DNA from: an uncultured Alphaproteobacteria bacterium
GTDB lineage: Bacteria > Pseudomonadota > Alphaproteobacteria > Rs-D84 > CACZYB01
Direction: 5' to 3'
DNA length: 64,000 nucleotides
Assembly: GCA_944392955.1 (NCBI GenBank)
Contig: CALXYK010000005.1
Span: forward strand, 1-64,000
The notes beneath the pieces were generated by a model. The model did no database searches. It was not told the DNA's origin and saw only the letters and a list, made by a program, of their open reading frames with translations. Shown piece by piece: positions 55,335 to 64,000 of this stretch. The position numbers were made by a program, and so were the translations under genes. Within the stretch, counting starts at the first letter, position 1; each line of letters opens with the position of its first letter.

Positions 55335-56093
55335 TTATCTGAAAGATTTTAGAATTGTATTACCAGCATTTGTGGTTTTTAGGATTGATATATCCTCTGT
55401 CTTATGAATGTCGTAAAGTTTTCCTGAAACAAGGGCAAGTTGTCTGTCCATTTTTGAAGCCAAAACTGGATTATGTGTTGCAATAACGGCGGTCATTTCC
55501 TTTTCTTTTACCAAATTTAATAACATATTAAAAACATTATCAGAATTATATGGATCCAAATTTCCTGTTGGTTCATCCGCCAATAATATTTGAGGATTGT
55601 TTGCAAGACTACGAGCAATAGCTATACGTTGTTGTTCACCACCAGATAGTTCCGATGGTTTGTGAGAGGCACGATGTTTAAGGCCTATCATTTCCAATTT
55701 TTCAAGTGATAATTTATATGCATCATCCTTACCCACCCCATTTATTAACATAGGAAGCATTATATTTTCAACTGCGGTAAAATCACTGAATAAATTGTGT
55801 TGTTGATATACAAAACCTATGTTATTCAAACGAATCTTTGTCTTTGCCGAATCGTTAAGTTTATTGCAATTTTTACCTAAGATTGATATTGAACCATTAT
55901 CTACCTTATCTAATAAACCTGCAATATAAAGTAATGTGGATTTTCCACTGCCCGATGGACCAATAAGGGCTATTATCTCACCTTTTTTTACTTCTAAATT
56001 TGTATCTTGTAAAACATGTAATTTGTTATTACCCTGTGTAAATGTTTTATTTATTCCCGAAAGAGAAAGAACTATATTATTACTTAACACCAT
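55335..56093 (-). CDS. lolD: Lipoprotein-releasing ABC ATPase LolD
   Basis: A 252-residue ATPase. Walker A GPSGSGKST lies near 42-50, the signature LSGGEQQR near 149 and Walker B ILLADEPTGNLD near 168. LolD drives release of outer-membrane lipoproteins from the inner membrane. Its ATG overlaps the stop codon of the LolC gene by one base (TAATG). About 25 residues extend beyond a typical LolD C-terminus. It ends 8 bases from tRNA-Leu. Confidence 0.93.
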   Translation of the reverse strand: MVLSNNIVLSLSGINKTFTQGNNKLHVLQDTNLEVKKGEIIALIGPSGSGKSTLLYIAGLLDKVDNGSISILGKNCNKLNDSAKTKIRLNNIGFVYQQHNLFSDFTAVENIMLPMLINGVGKDDAYKLSLEKLEMIGLKHRASHKPSELSGGEQQRIAIARSLANNPQILLADEPTGNLDPYNSDNVFNMLLNLVKEKEMTAVIATHNPVLASKMDRQLALVSGKLYDIHKTEDISILKTTNAGNTILKSFR

Positions 56094-57355
56094 TATTCAT
56101 ACCTCAATACTTCTATTGGTTCCATTTTTGCCGCCTTTCGTGATGGATAAAGCGTCGCTAAAAAAGAGATACCCAGCGACATTACTATCACCCAGAATAC
56201 CTCTGTATAATCTATCTTAGATGGAAGTTCCGATAGGAAATAAATATCTTCTGGAAATAATTTTGTTCCAGTCAATGTTTGGAATAGTTGGCGGACTATT
56301 TCTATATTTTCACTTATGAAAATACCTAAACCTACACCTACTATTGTTCCACTTACACCTATAAAACTACCTGATAAAAAGAAAATTTTCATTATGTTAG
56401 CCTTGCTTGCACCTATGGTACGTAATACTGCAATATCATGTGATTTTTCTTTCACCAACATAACCAAACTGGATATTATATTAAACGAGGCAACCAAAAT
56501 TATCAAAGTCAAAATCAAAAACATTACATTTCTTTCTACCGTTAATGCAGACACAAATGACGAATTTTGAGATTGCCATGTGATACTTCTGTTATCGGGA
56601 CTTAACATATTATTTATTGAGGCAGATATATTCACTGCATCATCTGGATTAGAGATAAATATCTCTATATAATTAACAAGGTTTTCCATATCCAAAAATG
56701 TTTGTGCATAATCCAAAGGCATATATACAAAATTAGAATCGTATGTGGACATGCCTGTGTTAAACAATCCACCTACCTTATAAGATTGTATCCTTGGTAT
56801 AGTGCCGAATGCTGTTATGTTTCCCTTTGCCGTGGTAAGAGTTATGTCATCACCTTCAAATACACCTAATTTACGGGCTAAGGTAGTGCCTATTATGACA
56901 CTGCCTTCCTCTAAATCCTTTATTTCTACACCTTTTAATCCATTGTATAAAGGTTCTATTTTCTTTAAATCCTGAAAGTCAATTCCTCTTAACATAACAC
57001 CCATGGAATTTCCATTTGCACCTACCATAACCTGATTTTCTATTAAAGGAATCGCCTTCATACTATATTTTTTTAGAGAAGGTATATTAGAAATATTCTT
57101 AGAAATTGACTTATAATCCTTTATCGAATCACCTGCAAAATTGGATACTATTGTTATATGGCCGTTCATACCTAATATTTTTTCTAACATCTCATCACGG
57201 AATCCATTCATGACGGACATTACTATTATCAATGTTGCAACTCCTAAGGTAATACCTATCAACGACAGCCATGTTATTATTGATATGAACCCATCTTTCC
57301 TTTTGGATTTGAGATAGCGCCAGGCAACAAGAAATTCAAACCTTTTAAAAATCAT
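56093..57355 (-). CDS. lolC: Lipoprotein-releasing permease LolC/LolE
   Basis: A 420-residue permease. It opens with FEFLVAWRYLKSKRKDGFISIITWLSLIGI as LolC/E proteins do. One N-terminal and three C-terminal transmembrane segments flank a large periplasmic domain (about residues 50-270). A single LolC/E gene is paired with LolD, so the complex may be a homodimer (LolF-like), as in many alphaproteobacteria. The paralog could also lie elsewhere. The upstream lipoprotein gene is 11 bases away. Confidence 0.92.
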   Translation of the reverse strand: MIFKRFEFLVAWRYLKSKRKDGFISIITWLSLIGITLGVATLIIVMSVMNGFRDEMLEKILGMNGHITIVSNFAGDSIKDYKSISKNISNIPSLKKYSMKAIPLIENQVMVGANGNSMGVMLRGIDFQDLKKIEPLYNGLKGVEIKDLEEGSVIIGTTLARKLGVFEGDDITLTTAKGNITAFGTIPRIQSYKVGGLFNTGMSTYDSNFVYMPLDYAQTFLDMENLVNYIEIFISNPDDAVNISASINNMLSPDNRSITWQSQNSSFVSALTVERNVMFLILTLIILVASFNIISSLVMLVKEKSHDIAVLRTIGASKANIMKIFFLSGSFIGVSGTIVGVGLGIFISENIEIVRQLFQTLTGTKLFPEDIYFLSELPSKIDYTEVFWVIVMSLGISFLATLYPSRKAAKMEPIEVLRYE

Positions 57356-57366
57356 TTACGACCACC

Positions 57367-58665
57367 CTATTTCGTTTCTTCAAATGGGCGAACTATTTTT
57401 ATAATCCTTGGACTTATTAAGACAACAAGTTCCGCATTTGGTGGAATTATAGTTTCCTTTGTTTCTACAAAATACTGAGTCGGAATTCCTATAATTAATA
57501 TATTATCTCCTAACCTACTTGGAACTGAATACTTTGCAATATCACCATTTGAAGTTCTTAACACTATTGTATTATCAAGTTTACCAACATATTTGTCGTT
57601 TGGTATGAATTTTGCCTGATTTAAAATATTTAGGTCTGTTTCCAAACGAACTTCTCTACCACAACGACCTATATCAAAACGACCTTGCCATCTGTCTGGT
57701 GTTATGAATGTTCCACTGGAAACTAAGATAGTATTTGCCTGTGGTGATAAGAACTCATTTAAAGAATCTCTGTTGAAATTAGAGGATACGACAAGAGCCC
57801 TTCCTATCAATCCCTTTTGTGATAATTTGACAGAACCTGCATTAAATGCCTCTAAAATATTCATCCATTTAATATTTCCATCTAATTGTTTTGGATAAAC
57901 ACGGAAAACATCTATATCATATGCAATAAGGTAATTTTCTATTGAAAATTTATTTACTATATTTCTTACTTTTTCTTCTGTTACAACATCACCTTGGAAG
58001 ATAAGAACCTTGTCTGCCCAATCTATTACTATATCATCAATGTCACCTCCACGAAGGGCATCTTCCACACCTAAAATCACATCTGTGGATAATGGGACAT
58101 GAAGATTCCATTTAGCATATCGTTTTAGTGTGATTCTTTTTATTCTGTTATCATAGTTATAATAGATATTACCCAAAGAAGTAATTAAATCTACCACCTG
58201 TGTTAAATTTCCACTTAATTCCTTTTGGGAGATAGTTTTATAAAATGAGTCGGTGGCATAAACCTGGATACCTGTATTTTTGAGTAATATTCTTAACACT
58301 TCGTCCACAGGTTTATTTTCAAATGTAAAATTATCAACCTTTAATTCTGGTAAAGGATCCCCCTTATCCACCCTTTCAAGATAGAAATCCCTTCTGTTGA
58401 AAGGTTGAGTGGAAATAAGTGTTTGTGTTTCCCAATCTACTTCACATCTTAATGGAGTTTCTAGATTAAACTTTTCTACATTTTCCAATGTTCGTGATGG
58501 AGCCTTGTCAAAAACAGGGACATAATCGTTAACCTTTATATCATAAGACGAGGTATCAACTATGTATGGATAAGGACCAGGATTAGTATAGCCTGGATAC
58601 ATATCATCAGAACAAGATAAAAGAAATACAAAACTTAGAGAACTTAATATTTTAACAAACTTCAT
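57367..58665 (-). CDS. Secretin-like outer-membrane lipoprotein
   Basis: A 432-residue protein with a lipobox ending LLSC (Cys18). Residues about 118-160 (PELKVDNFTFENKPVDEVLRILLKN) look like an STN/secretin N-domain (short strand, then helix). The C-terminal third (TIVLRTSNGDIAKY, NILIIGIP, AELVVLISPRIIK) resembles the final strands of secretin beta-barrels. It is shorter than most secretins (about 550-650). The best match is a PilN/BfpB-type pilus secretin, but this is tentative. No pilus or type II secretion genes accompany it. It precedes lolC by 11 bases, suggesting co-transcription with lipoprotein sorting genes. Confidence 0.55.
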   Translation of the reverse strand: MKFVKILSSLSFVFLLSCSDDMYPGYTNPGPYPYIVDTSSYDIKVNDYVPVFDKAPSRTLENVEKFNLETPLRCEVDWETQTLISTQPFNRRDFYLERVDKGDPLPELKVDNFTFENKPVDEVLRILLKNTGIQVYATDSFYKTISQKELSGNLTQVVDLITSLGNIYYNYDNRIKRITLKRYAKWNLHVPLSTDVILGVEDALRGGDIDDIVIDWADKVLIFQGDVVTEEKVRNIVNKFSIENYLIAYDIDVFRVYPKQLDGNIKWMNILEAFNAGSVKLSQKGLIGRALVVSSNFNRDSLNEFLSPQANTILVSSGTFITPDRWQGRFDIGRCGREVRLETDLNILNQAKFIPNDKYVGKLDNTIVLRTSNGDIAKYSVPSRLGDNILIIGIPTQYFVETKETIIPPNAELVVLISPRIIKIVRPFEETK

Positions 58666-58734
58666 TTTCTTTCCTATTTTTGTATTATTTTAATAAATCT
58701 TTTTCACAAATGCTATAAAAAAATAAATTATATA

Positions 58735-59865
58735 TTATCCCTTATTTTCAGACGGATTTGCCTTTAAATCTTCGTCTGAAAAAATTATTTCATTATTCAT
58801 TTGCTCCTTATATGAGGAAATTATATTTTTTAACTCATCAACTCCACCTTCAAAATATGAAGAAATTTCTGCTGTGCTTTTTGTGGAAAGAATCTCTTGT
58901 CCCTTTTCTATCATATATTGTGTAGTATCTATCAAAAATCCATAGTATTTATATTCCTCTAAACTACTAGAATTTTTATAAAGAGAAATAGCTGACATAA
59001 CCTCCCTTAACTGAGAAATAAATGTGTTTATTTTTACGAAATTTTTTAATATCCAATCGGAGGTATTATCTGCATCAAATGATATTAAGGCTTCATCTTT
59101 TACCTTTGTAAAATTAGGTTGGACATTCTGTGTTTTAGGTTCAGAAGTTTCAATAGAAAATGAATCTGTGGCAACAATATTGTCTGTTGGAAGTGGCATT
59201 GCACCATCTTCTTCAATTTGGAAATTATTTTCGTGTTGATTTGTATTTTCCAATTTATTTTTATGAGCCTTTAACTCTATATCTTTGACCTTTTGTAATA
59301 TCTTTTGCCTTAATTTTTTAGAATAATCTTGATGGATTTGATTATCTTCAAATGATGATGTAATCTCCGAATCATCATGAGAAATAGCGGTTTCGTATTC
59401 CCTTTCTTTCTTTGCTTCCGAAGTTTTTTCAACAGGATTAGAAATAGTGATAGTAGCAGTGGTTTCATTTCCTTTTAAATCAAGTAGTGATTTCAATTTT
59501 TCAAATAATCTTATACCTTCTATTCCAAATTTAGATAAATATTTTTCATAAGAATTTATTTCCTTTAAATCATCAGCAGAAACTGGTCTTAATCCCTTTA
59601 TAATTTGTGTTGCAGAAGTCCATAAGGATAATGCCCTTTCATATTCAAGAACATTTTTGAAAAGTGTGTAATATTTTTCCTTTTCTTCGGTTGGCAAAGT
59701 ATTGATATAAATTTCAATATTAAACTTCCAATTTGCACCAAAATATTGAGATGCCAAATTTGTAAAGTTGTTCAAAGACTTCACATCATTTGAAAAATTT
59801 TCTAGTGAAAGTAAAACTTCCTGGATTGTTATTTTATGTTTAAAAATTTTCTTAAAAAAATCCAT
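58735..59865 (-). CDS. Unknown protein sharing a domain with the gene at 59877
   Basis: A 376-residue acidic, cytoplasmic-looking protein. Residues about 12-125 align by eye with the C-terminal half of the upstream neighbour: a helix, then FGANWKFNIEIYI, and KYLSKFGIEGIRLFEKLKSLL. A Thr/Glu/Gln-rich linker (about 130-250) leads to a helical C-terminal region. No known family was recognised. It is 11 bases downstream of the neighbour and likely co-transcribed. There is no signal peptide or membrane segment. Confidence 0.6.
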   Translation of the reverse strand: MDFFKKIFKHKITIQEVLLSLENFSNDVKSLNNFTNLASQYFGANWKFNIEIYINTLPTEEKEKYYTLFKNVLEYERALSLWTSATQIIKGLRPVSADDLKEINSYEKYLSKFGIEGIRLFEKLKSLLDLKGNETTATITISNPVEKTSEAKKEREYETAISHDDSEITSSFEDNQIHQDYSKKLRQKILQKVKDIELKAHKNKLENTNQHENNFQIEEDGAMPLPTDNIVATDSFSIETSEPKTQNVQPNFTKVKDEALISFDADNTSDWILKNFVKINTFISQLREVMSAISLYKNSSSLEEYKYYGFLIDTTQYMIEKGQEILSTKSTAEISSYFEGGVDELKNIISSYKEQMNNEIIFSDEDLKANPSENKG

Positions 59866-59876
59866 TTTAGTTTTTC

Positions 59877-60644
59877 CTATCCTGCTAGTGTTTCAACCTT
59901 GCCATATAACTCTTTACCCTTTTCGCCAAACATACTTAGGTATTTGTTATATTTTTCAAGATTGGATTTTATTTCTTGCTTTGACTTACTACGCGGATTT
60001 TTTAGTAATGCCAAACATTCCTGCCAAATATTTAAAGCTATTGAAAACACACATAAGTTTTCAAAATTCTTTTTTAATAAAGACTTATCCTTTTCCGAGG
60101 AACGATCTATTATTTTACCTATTTCAACCTTCCAATTAGGGCCTAGATCTTTTACAGCTTCTTCTGATTGAAAGTTTTCTAAATATTGAGGGGTAGCCTG
60201 AAATGAACGAAGCAAGTCAAATATAACCTTATTATCGTTATCCACAATATCATTTGTCATTATATTTACTGATGAAGAAGATGATGTAGAAGGAACGCTT
60301 TCCACATTAGATTTATGAACATAATCTGTGTATTTATGGAAAAGATCTTCGTTTTCAAAGACATCCTTTCCAAAAGGAAGTAAGTCTGCATCAATCTTAT
60401 TCATAGGAGTGCTTCCATCCTTCAAATTTTTAATATGTTGAAAAAACTTTGCACCACCTGATAATTCCGGAAGTATTTCCAAAACATTATCTGGCAAACT
60501 TATAAAGTCCTTGTTTAAAGCTTCTAAACCTGCCTTTATAACATGCAATTGATGAAAGAGATTTAGATAGCGCTTTCCTATTGCAATGGATTTTTCCCTA
60601 GCCTGAAAATCTGCATAATTTATATCTGTATTTTTATTATCCAT
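59877..60644 (-). CDS. Unknown protein sharing a domain with the gene at 58735
   Basis: A 255-residue protein. The N-terminal half is helical. The C-terminal half (about 135-255) contains LGPNWKVEIGKII and KYLSMFGEKGKELYGKVETL, matching the downstream protein's repeated domain. A Ser-rich linker (STSSSSS) separates the halves. The family is not recognised. Its start codon lacks a close Shine-Dalgarno; a stem-loop with a GGGG loop lies 9-36 bases upstream. Confidence 0.6.
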   Translation of the reverse strand: MDNKNTDINYADFQAREKSIAIGKRYLNLFHQLHVIKAGLEALNKDFISLPDNVLEILPELSGGAKFFQHIKNLKDGSTPMNKIDADLLPFGKDVFENEDLFHKYTDYVHKSNVESVPSTSSSSSVNIMTNDIVDNDNKVIFDLLRSFQATPQYLENFQSEEAVKDLGPNWKVEIGKIIDRSSEKDKSLLKKNFENLCVFSIALNIWQECLALLKNPRSKSKQEIKSNLEKYNKYLSMFGEKGKELYGKVETLAG

Positions 60645-60652
60645 GTAATAAT

Positions 60653-60680
60653 CAGAAATTTCCCCTGTTTAAAATTTCTG
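60653..60680 (-). other. Stem-loop between the regulator gene and the gene at 59877
   Basis: CAGAAATTT (60653-60661) and AAATTTCTG (60672-60680) pair perfectly around a 10-base loop containing CCCC (GGGG on the transcript). No T run follows, so it is unlikely to be a strong terminator. It may influence translation of the downstream gene. Confidence 0.45.
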
Positions 60681-60695
60681 CCCCTCAGTTATTTT

Positions 60696-61694
60696 TTAGT
60701 TCATTGATATAAGGATAACCCTTTGCAATGAAGATATGTCGCTATCTTTTAGTTCAATTTTTTCGTCCGGATTATACATCAATCCATAGAATTTTCCATC
60801 AATATCTTCTTTTACACTTATCAATCTAACTTCCATTTTTTCACCCATATCAGAAAGAACTTGGACTGCGATATCACCACTTCTTACTGCCTGATTAGAA
60901 TCAACAAATAGTATAGATCTTGTTGGAATTATATTTCCTAAACGACGACTAGAAAGTTCAAGTGCATATATGCTTTCTACTTTTTTATCTGATAATGGGA
61001 ATACAAGATAATCTTTGTTTGATTTTTCAACAATCATATTTCCATTTTCTAATGTTTTTGAGTAAACAAGAACCTTATTAAACTTTATAACACCAGATGG
61101 AGTATAAACATTTTCTGTTGTTTTTAAAATATCACCCATCTTTGAAATAGAATCGATTGGATTGGTGTTTGCATTTATAAAACGCTCTAAACTTCCATCT
61201 TTTTTAAGTTCATAAATTTTTGTAAGTATTTCCTTTGGAGTCATGTCAAGAGCCCTTGCGATGCTGTAAAGTTCCTGTTCGTAAACTTCCCTTTGACCTA
61301 TTTCTATTCTGTGATAAACAGATAAGGTAAGACCTGCGGCCTCTGCAACTTCTATTAAGGTCATATTTTTGTTAGTTCTTATGTAGCGGAGTCCTGCACC
61401 AAAAATTTTAAGACCATTATTTTGATTTAATTGAACCCTGCGCTCTATTTCCTTTTTCCATGCATTAAGAACAATTTCATCATCTTCATCTTCGGAAATA
61501 AAAATATCTGTCATAGAACAACCTAAAAAGTTTGCAACAATCATCATTTGTTCCTGATCAATTTTTCTGTATCCTTTTTCTATTTTTGAAATAGCAGAAA
61601 GACTTACACCCAATTTATCAGCTAAATCCTGCATAGATTTACCTGACATCTTTCTTAGTATTCTTATCTTATTAGGGAAAATAATTTCTTCCAT
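60696..61694 (-). CDS. Regulator with two XRE-type HTH domains and a LexA-like C-terminal half
   Basis: 332 residues from the chosen start at 61694, which has AAGGAG 7 bases upstream; a longer frame to 61811 has no good site. Two HTH_XRE domains occupy residues about 7-64 (MQDLADKLGVSLSAISKIEKG) and 100-157 (LIEVAEAAGLTLSVYHRIEIGQ). The C-terminal 100 residues (RSILFVDSNQAVRSGDIAVQ) resemble the beta-rich S24/LexA peptidase fold. The catalytic Ser/Lys pair was not identified, so self-cleavage is uncertain. It may regulate the adjacent two-gene pair. Confidence 0.78.
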   Translation of the reverse strand: MEEIIFPNKIRILRKMSGKSMQDLADKLGVSLSAISKIEKGYRKIDQEQMMIVANFLGCSMTDIFISEDEDDEIVLNAWKKEIERRVQLNQNNGLKIFGAGLRYIRTNKNMTLIEVAEAAGLTLSVYHRIEIGQREVYEQELYSIARALDMTPKEILTKIYELKKDGSLERFINANTNPIDSISKMGDILKTTENVYTPSGVIKFNKVLVYSKTLENGNMIVEKSNKDYLVFPLSDKKVESIYALELSSRRLGNIIPTRSILFVDSNQAVRSGDIAVQVLSDMGEKMEVRLISVKEDIDGKFYGLMYNPDEKIELKDSDISSLQRVILISMN

Positions 61695-61887
61695 TTTGTT
61701 TCTCCTTACTGATTTTAAATTTGTATAAGTCAAATATATAAACATTTTTTTTAAATTTCTACTATTTTTTTTCATTTTTTCAAAAAAAATATTCATATAA
61801 TGTAAAATCAAAATGTTATGTATGATAACTTAAAGATAAAGCCATAAAACAACCTTTTACTTAAATTTTTGAAATTATAAGATTTAC

Positions 61888-61916
61888 TTGACATTTCCTA
61901 TAATTATATATATATT
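61888..61916 (+). promoter_or_regulatory. Strong promoter of rpmJ
   Basis: A perfect TTGACA (61888-61893) and TATATT (61911-61916) are 17 bases apart, about 33 bases before the rpmJ ATG. Confidence 0.75.
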
Positions 61917-61948
61917 ATGTTCCAATAATTTTGAAATGTGAGGTTAAA

Positions 61949-62071
61949 ATGAAAACTAAAAGTTCTCTAAAATCAGCAAAAAAACGCGGAAATGTTCAAT
62001 TGATTCGTCGTGGTAAAAGAGTTTTTGCAATAGATAAGAAAAATCCTAGATTTAATGCAAGACAGGGTTAG
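61949..62071 (+). CDS. rpmJ: 50S ribosomal protein bL36
   Basis: A 40-residue very basic protein starting [15 protein letters not shown] and ending [11 protein letters not shown], the bL36 terminus. It contains no cysteines, so it is of the zinc-free type common in alphaproteobacteria. A single-gene unit with its own strong promoter and terminator. Confidence 0.93.
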   Translation: MKTKSSLKSAKKRGNVQLIRRGKRVFAIDKKNPRFNARQG

Positions 62072-62092
62072 TTTGATATCTTTTGGAATCAA

Positions 62093-62120
62093 AAAGGCGG
62101 AGTTTATATCCGCCTTTTTT
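62093..62120 (+). terminator. Terminator after rpmJ
   Basis: AAAGGCGGA (62093-62101) pairs with TCCGCCTTT (62109-62117) and is followed by T residues. It also lies at the end of the convergent gene at 62137. Confidence 0.88.
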
Positions 62121-62136
62121 ATTTTAAGTATCAGAT

Positions 62137-63048
62137 TTATTCCGAAACTCTTTGTTTTAATACTTCGGTTAGTTGAGATTTTAAATCTAAAACTTTGGCT
62201 TTCAGTTCCGAGGTACGTTTTACCAATTCTCCTTCGTATTCTGTACAACTTTCTGTAATTTTATCCTGTACATCTTGATTACTTGTGATACCACATTCCT
62301 GTATAACCTTTTTAGTTGCCTTTTTGCATTTTTCTAAATCAGATTTAACAATCTCTGTTGGAAGGGCAGTAGTTTCAACAGATTTGCTTTCTATTGCAAT
62401 AATTTGATCCATTGTCAAACTTGTATCAGTATCTAGAATATCCTCTGTTAAGAAATCCAAAATTTTGCCTTCTACCAATGTATTATCAGAAAGATGTTCT
62501 ATAAGATATGCATAATATTCAGATGCACCCTTTGGGTTATCCTTTACATTAACAAGAGCTTCGTTTTGTTTAAGCGAAGTATCTTTTACCCCATATTTTT
62601 GGTATAAGAAGTAGTTGTAAACACTATCTGTTTTACTTTTGTCTTTATAATTATATATACATAAGAAAGGTTGTGTTAATTTTGTAATAATTTCTTCTTC
62701 GTTTAAGAAACTGCAATCACCCTCTAATAATGTAGAAACAGAATCTATTGCACATTGTTCCTCTTTACTGATTTTGGCACTACTACTTTTTGTATCAGTT
62801 GAGGTTTTTGATTTTGTTGAAGTTATTGTTTTTTTCTGTATATTAGTCGCTGAAGCTGTTGAACTATTTCTTTTTACAGATGATGTTTTTGCAGATGTTG
62901 ATTTTAAACCTGAAACTCCGCTGGCAGATCGGACATTTTTAGTTTTAGATTTTGTTCTGACAGAAGTTCTACGGGATTGTGCCATAATATCCGTTGTGAA
63001 ATAAAATCCTAAAAATAAAATTAAAACTAACTTCAAAATATGTTTCAT
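62137..63048 (-). CDS. Secreted protein of unknown function with a basic Ser/Thr-rich region
   Basis: A 303-residue protein with a signal peptide (LKLVLILFLGFYFTTDIMA, cleavage after IMA). Residues about 24-95 are low complexity and rich in Ser, Thr and Lys (TSVRTKSKTKNVRSASG). The rest is helical with scattered cysteines, including ECGITS and SCTEYEGEL. No known domain was recognised. The gene lies 14 bases downstream of the partial gene at the right edge, so both probably belong to one operon. Confidence 0.6.
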   Translation of the reverse strand: MKHILKLVLILFLGFYFTTDIMAQSRRTSVRTKSKTKNVRSASGVSGLKSTSAKTSSVKRNSSTASATNIQKKTITSTKSKTSTDTKSSSAKISKEEQCAIDSVSTLLEGDCSFLNEEEIITKLTQPFLCIYNYKDKSKTDSVYNYFLYQKYGVKDTSLKQNEALVNVKDNPKGASEYYAYLIEHLSDNTLVEGKILDFLTEDILDTDTSLTMDQIIAIESKSVETTALPTEIVKSDLEKCKKATKKVIQECGITSNQDVQDKITESCTEYEGELVKRTSELKAKVLDLKSQLTEVLKQRVSE

Positions 63049-63062
63049 TGTCTAATTCTCCT

Positions 63063-64000
63063 TTAAAATGCTTTCTTTAATTCTTCATCCAGTGGATAAC
63101 CATCCCTGCCCCAACCTTCGGGAACTGGAAGTGTGTATCTGTCTAAATCATCTGTACTTTTCCAACCACCCATTGCACCCAAAAGACCTTTAGCAACATT
63201 TGTTCCAATTTTCTTTTCCTCTCCGTTTGGGCCGATTAGATAACAAGATTCTTTACCTCCAGCAACAAGTTCCTTAAAATCACCTCTTTTATCATCGCAT
63301 GTAACGGTATAACCAGGGTTAAATTCTTTTTCCTGTGAATCGCCACATTTTTTTGCAATACTACAATTGTCTGCAACATATAAGACCTTAAATAAACATT
63401 TTCCATTTATTATATGTCCCATTGCTGAACGACATGCCTGTGCAATTTTTTCCTTTTCAAGTGCCTTGTTTATATTCTTTCTAAGGTTAACTAGAACTGT
63501 GCTTTTGTTAGACTCACATTTACCATAATTGATAGATTGACATTTTTTAAATGCGGCCTCTAATTTAGCACTTTCTAAACATGATGTAAACTCCTCTCCA
63601 CACTGAGTTTTCATACAAGTTTCATATTCTGTATAACAAGAATTAACATCAAGTTGGTTTAATTTTTTGTATTCCTGTTCCTGGAACATTTCATAATTTT
63701 TTTGTGCCTGAACAAGAAGATTTGTTGCGGTATCAGCCTTTTCCTTTAATATAGTGCTGTATGCAGAACAATCATCCTCTATCAATGTATTATAATTTTT
63801 TTCTATCTGGTCGGCATCATCACCAGATAGATAACCTTTACATTTTTCCAAAGCCTCTTTATAAAGAGGATATCCCTCCATCACAAGGGTTTTAGTATCA
63901 ACCTTTTGTGAAGCAAGGGTTTTTGCCTTTTCCTCTATACTATTTATGTTATTGTAAACACTATCTATGGAATCACTGATTGCTGAGGTGTTAGAAACAT
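63063..64000 (-). CDS. Partial Cys-rich protein cut by the right edge
   Basis: The frame stays open to 64000, giving at least 312 residues. An internal Met near 63884 is unlikely to be the start because the frame continues without a stop to the edge. The visible part holds many cysteines, in pairs such as CYTEYETCMKTQC, and helical stretches rich in Lys and Glu. The C-terminus is Gly/Asp/Pro-rich (WGRDGYPLDEEL). Its form suggests an envelope protein, but the N-terminus is outside the window. No family was recognised. It is upstream of and likely in one unit with the gene at 62137. Confidence 0.6.
   Translation of the reverse strand, partial: VSNTSAISDSIDSVYNNINSIEEKAKTLASQKVDTKTLVMEGYPLYKEALEKCKGYLSGDDADQIEKNYNTLIEDDCSAYSTILKEKADTATNLLVQAQKNYEMFQEQEYKKLNQLDVNSCYTEYETCMKTQCGEEFTSCLESAKLEAAFKKCQSINYGKCESNKSTVLVNLRKNINKALEKEKIAQACRSAMGHIINGKCLFKVLYVADNCSIAKKCGDSQEKEFNPGYTVTCDDKRGDFKELVAGGKESCYLIGPNGEEKKIGTNVAKGLLGAMGGWKSTDDLDRYTLPVPEGWGRDGYPLDEELKKAF

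Noticed and set aside
61695-61811. Upstream extension of the double-HTH regulator to 61811
   Set aside because: The extra 39 residues are Lys/Asn/Phe-rich with no ribosome binding site, while the Met at 61694 has AAGGAG and begins right before the HTH.
63063-63884. Treating the last gene as a complete 273-residue protein starting at 63884
   Set aside because: The same frame remains open to the window end and its translation continues in similar style, so the start lies outside.

Overview
This is an AT-rich bacterial chromosome segment. The housekeeping set (LolC/D lipoprotein export, AccB/AccC, PlsY, a Cys-free short bL36, FtsH, Lon, the TruB-uS15-PNPase cluster, secretin-like and signal-peptide proteins) points to a Gram-negative. 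The overall look fits an AT-rich alphaproteobacterium such as the uncultured gut or host-associated lineages. That placement is an inference from gene content and was not tested by phylogeny.

Positions 1-9852 are accessory DNA next to tRNA-Thr(TGT). A tyrosine integrase with two compensating frameshifts lies just downstream of the tRNA 3' end, as in a tRNA-targeted genomic island. The island carries a KAP P-loop NTPase overlapping a low-molecular-weight protein tyrosine phosphatase gene. It also carries an operon of a type IIG-like restriction-modification enzyme, a 705-residue GNAT-PIN-PUA-like fusion, and a small ASCH/PUA-like protein. The left edge cuts a further gene. This GNAT-PIN-PUA/ASCH/RM cassette is the best candidate for an undescribed defence or RNA-modification system.

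Positions 9853-31477 are core genes. They comprise tRNA-Thr, an unknown protein, a leftward cluster trpS-argS-plsY-dprA-U32 hydroxylase/peptidase, accB-accC, rpsU, gap, ychF, a DUF805-like membrane protein, an AI-2E-type transporter, a tiny lipoprotein, mutS, truB and rpsO. Positions 31478-43199 hold a structured pnp leader, then pnp, murI, tilS, ftsH, an MsbA-type ABC exporter, malQ and a maltokinase-like gene.

Positions 43252-55025 hold tRNA-Ser with a duplicated 3' end, an Aas-type acyltransferase/acyl-ACP synthetase, lon, glgX, a CvpA-family gene, a candidate small RNA with its own promoter and terminator, a radical SAM/SPASM protein, radA and a secreted protein. MalQ, the maltokinase and GlgX together suggest turnover of glycogen or maltodextrin.

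Positions 55144-64000 hold tRNA-Tyr and tRNA-Leu, lolD-lolC, a secretin-like lipoprotein, two proteins sharing an undescribed domain, a double-HTH regulator with a LexA-like C-terminal half, rpmJ, and two secreted or Cys-rich proteins, the last cut by the right edge.
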